From the NCBI GenBank assembly GCA_963727635.1, contig CAVSHP010000021.1, forward strand, positions 434,001-498,000: a DNA stretch of 64,000 nucleotides, written 5' to 3'. Source of the stretch: SZUA-36 sp963727635 (GTDB taxonomy: Bacteria; Pseudomonadota; Gammaproteobacteria; Xanthomonadales; SZUA-36). Below are positions 62,601 through 64,000 of this stretch, in pieces; within the stretch, counting starts at the first letter, position 1; each line of letters begins with the position of its first letter. The position numbers and the translations under genes are program-made. Under the pieces are notes generated by a model, which saw only the letters and a list, made by a program, of their open reading frames with translations, had not been told where the DNA came from and ran no database searches.

Positions 62601-63116
62601 ATGCTCAGATTTTTTATCATATTCTCGGTACTGCTGGTCGGGCTGTTTACGCTTGAGCTTTTTCAGTTTGCGGAAAAGTACATCATCCTGCCATTCACAT
62701 CAACGATTGCGGATATCAGCGTCTGGATTGTGCAGGTTTTTGACGACAACGTCATTGCAACGGGTAATGTGATCCGCGACAAGATTTCAGGTTTTGGTGT
62801 GCGAATCGAACGGGGTTGTAACGGACTCGAAGCTGTCATCATTCTGTTCTCAGCTATTTTCGCGTTTCCGGCACCGTTAAAGAATAAGCTGATAGGATTT
62901 GTAGCCGGGTTCTTTGCCATCCAACTGCTCAACCTGGTAAGAATCATAAGTCTGTTCTACCTTGGTCAGTGGAATTACACTGCATTCGAATGGTTCCACC
63001 TGTACCTGTGGCAGGCACTCATTATTCTCGATGCACTGGTGGTCTGGCTCATATGGTTGAGAACCCTGCCTGGCGCTCGTTCACGTCCGGATGAACCGAA
63101 GCCGGAACCGGTTTAA
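62601..63116 (+). CDS. xrtH: Exosortase H-like membrane protein
   Basis: 171 residues from the ATG at 62601 (62586 is possible). Four to five hydrophobic helices. The exosortase/archaeosortase catalytic set is present: Cys in ERGCNGLEAVIILFSAIFAFP, Arg in LLNLVRIISLFYLG, and His in EWFHLYLWQALIILDALVVWLIW. The spacing and the surrounding phrases match what I recall of XrtH, which processes proteins with an IPTLxxWG-like C-terminal sorting signal. No such substrate is in the window. Its TAA overlaps the next gene's ATG. Confidence 0.75.
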   Translation: MLRFFIIFSVLLVGLFTLELFQFAEKYIILPFTSTIADISVWIVQVFDDNVIATGNVIRDKISGFGVRIERGCNGLEAVIILFSAIFAFPAPLKNKLIGFVAGFFAIQLLNLVRIISLFYLGQWNYTAFEWFHLYLWQALIILDALVVWLIWLRTLPGARSRPDEPKPEPV

Positions 63117-63949
63117 TGCGGGTTCTGATCGCCGGTTGCGGTGACGTAGGAAACGTTCTGGCCTCTGCGTTGCTGCAAGACGGCCATATTGTCTATGGTC
63201 TTAAACGCGATACATCCACATTGCCCGATGGGGTCAAGCCGATCGTGGCTGATCTTTTGAACCCCGCCACGTTGACAGCCCTGCCGGCGGCTATTGATGG
63301 CCTGGTGTTTATGCCGACGCCAGCCAGTCGTGATCAGGCTGGCTATGAGGCCATTTTTATCCAGGGCTGGAAGAACCTGTGGGCCGCTCTGAAACAGTCG
63401 CCGGCCAGGGTATTGCTGGTTTCGAGCACGGCAGTATATGGTGAGGACCACGGTGGTGTCGTCGATGAAGAGACAAGACCCGATCCCGGCGGTTTTAATG
63501 GCAAGGTTCTTCTTGAGATGGAACAGTTGGCTCGCCGTTGTACGGAAAACCTTGTCGTTGTCAGAATTTCTGGTATTTACGGGCCTGGCCGGGAGCGATT
63601 GATCAGCCTTGCCATCTCAGATGGGCTTGAGGTTCAGCAAACCCCGCCTTTTTTTACCAATCGCATACACCGTGATGATGCAGCAGCGGTGCTGAAACAC
63701 CTGTTGGAAATTGATAATCCGGAAGCCCTGTACCTGGCGACCGATGATCAACCTGCATCAAGGTATGAAGTCCTCGAGTGGCTGGCAAAAATACAGGGTG
63801 GCATTGCTCCGACAGGTCTTGTTGATCAAAACGCCAGTCGCGGCAAACGCGTGAGCAACCGGAGATTGCGTGATAGCGGATTTAGCTTATCTTTTCCGGA
63901 TTACCGGGCAGGTTACGCTGCCGTGCTGAAACAGCGGCAACAGAAATGA
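63116..63949 (+). CDS. NAD-dependent epimerase/SDR family protein
   Basis: 277 residues. Rossmann motif VLIAGCGDVGNVLASALLQDGH, then LLVSSTAVYGEDHGG (the SSTAVYG block of YeeZ-type atypical SDRs), and VRISGIYGPGRERL. The Tyr-x3-Lys dyad is not obvious; the usual YxxxK is replaced near FNGKVLLEMEQ. Start coupled to xrtH (TAATG). Function unknown, perhaps nucleotide-sugar or precursor reduction. Confidence 0.82.
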   Translation: MRVLIAGCGDVGNVLASALLQDGHIVYGLKRDTSTLPDGVKPIVADLLNPATLTALPAAIDGLVFMPTPASRDQAGYEAIFIQGWKNLWAALKQSPARVLLVSSTAVYGEDHGGVVDEETRPDPGGFNGKVLLEMEQLARRCTENLVVVRISGIYGPGRERLISLAISDGLEVQQTPPFFTNRIHRDDAAAVLKHLLEIDNPEALYLATDDQPASRYEVLEWLAKIQGGIAPTGLVDQNASRGKRVSNRRLRDSGFSLSFPDYRAGYAAVLKQRQQK

Positions 63950-64000
63950 AAATGCCGACCCCATGGCTCCTGTTGCTCATGGTGTATAATTTTTCCGCCA
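63946..64000 (+). CDS. Start of a further gene, cut by the window end
   Basis: An ATG overlaps the stop of the SDR gene (ATGA) and opens a frame of 18 codons to the edge: MKMPTPWLLLLMVYNFSA, hydrophobic like a signal or membrane segment. Too short to identify. TATAAT occurs in this stretch but has no good -35. Confidence 0.35.
   Translation, partial: MKMPTPWLLLLMVYNFSA

Noticed and set aside
63980..64000. TATAAT near the window end as a promoter
   Set aside because: No -35 at a proper distance and it lies inside an open frame.

Overview
The window is a chromosomal stretch of a gammaproteobacterium. The evidence is the mrcA/pilMNOPQ divergon, mnmG, a bacterial glnS, bfd-bfr, hutF/hutG, aroKB-hemE, an RppH-type Nudix hydrolase and a FadE of the long gammaproteobacterial type. 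Several traits point to an environmental, probably marine or sediment lineage near Woeseiales/Steroidobacterales rather than an enteric: many TTG/GTG starts, a large TonB-dependent receptor, several TPR-sulfotransferase fusions, a GTP-type PEP carboxykinase and an exosortase-H-like gene. That placement is inference. I see no rRNA, tRNA, CRISPR array, prophage or insertion sequence.

Layout. 1-4 kb: the 3' part of gltA, a small conserved gene, and mrcA on the minus strand. 4.2-9.3 kb: the pilMNOPQ operon (type IV pilus alignment complex and secretin), closed by a terminator. 9.4-12.6 kb: hutG-hutF-methyltransferase-fRMsr, with overlapping genes. 12.6-14.1 kb: sixA and a threonine-dehydratase-like gene (minus). 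14.1-18.5 kb: pepN, two lipoproteins and a small ORF. 18.7-22.6 kb: mnmG, a candidate small RNA, and glnS. 22.7-29 kb: lemA/M48 protease, a large MscS channel and a transporter. 29-34.4 kb: an ABC iron/B12 importer, rppH, an M28 peptidase and a Fur-type bfd-bfr-sufT iron cluster. 34.4-39.5 kb: fadE divergent from a TetR regulator, then pckG. 39.5-59.3 kb: an accessory region with four TPR-sulfotransferases and a fifth degenerate one, a sigma/anti-sigma/DUF4097 module, a TonB receptor with a LacI-type operator upstream, DUF547, an esterase and a pair of overlapping dynamin-like GTPases. 59.5-64 kb: hemE-aroB-aroK (minus), then an exosortase-H-like gene and an SDR protein.

Reading frames in the first ~13 kb are broken repeatedly (gltA once, mrcA twice, pilN, pilO, pilQ many times, sixA twice), and once more in fadE. 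Most breaks are repaired by adding or removing one base and the restored protein matches its family, so sequence error is the simplest explanation. For those genes I give the whole span as one gene.

Working together: the 14-34 kb and 59-62 kb blocks are housekeeping (peptide turnover, tRNA modification and charging, heme, shikimate, iron storage, RNA decay). The 39.5-59.3 kb region looks like an envelope and sulfation module. Its most interesting features are the concentration of predicted PAPS-dependent sulfotransferases around a TonB receptor, the tight GTPase pair, and a structured candidate sRNA before glnS.
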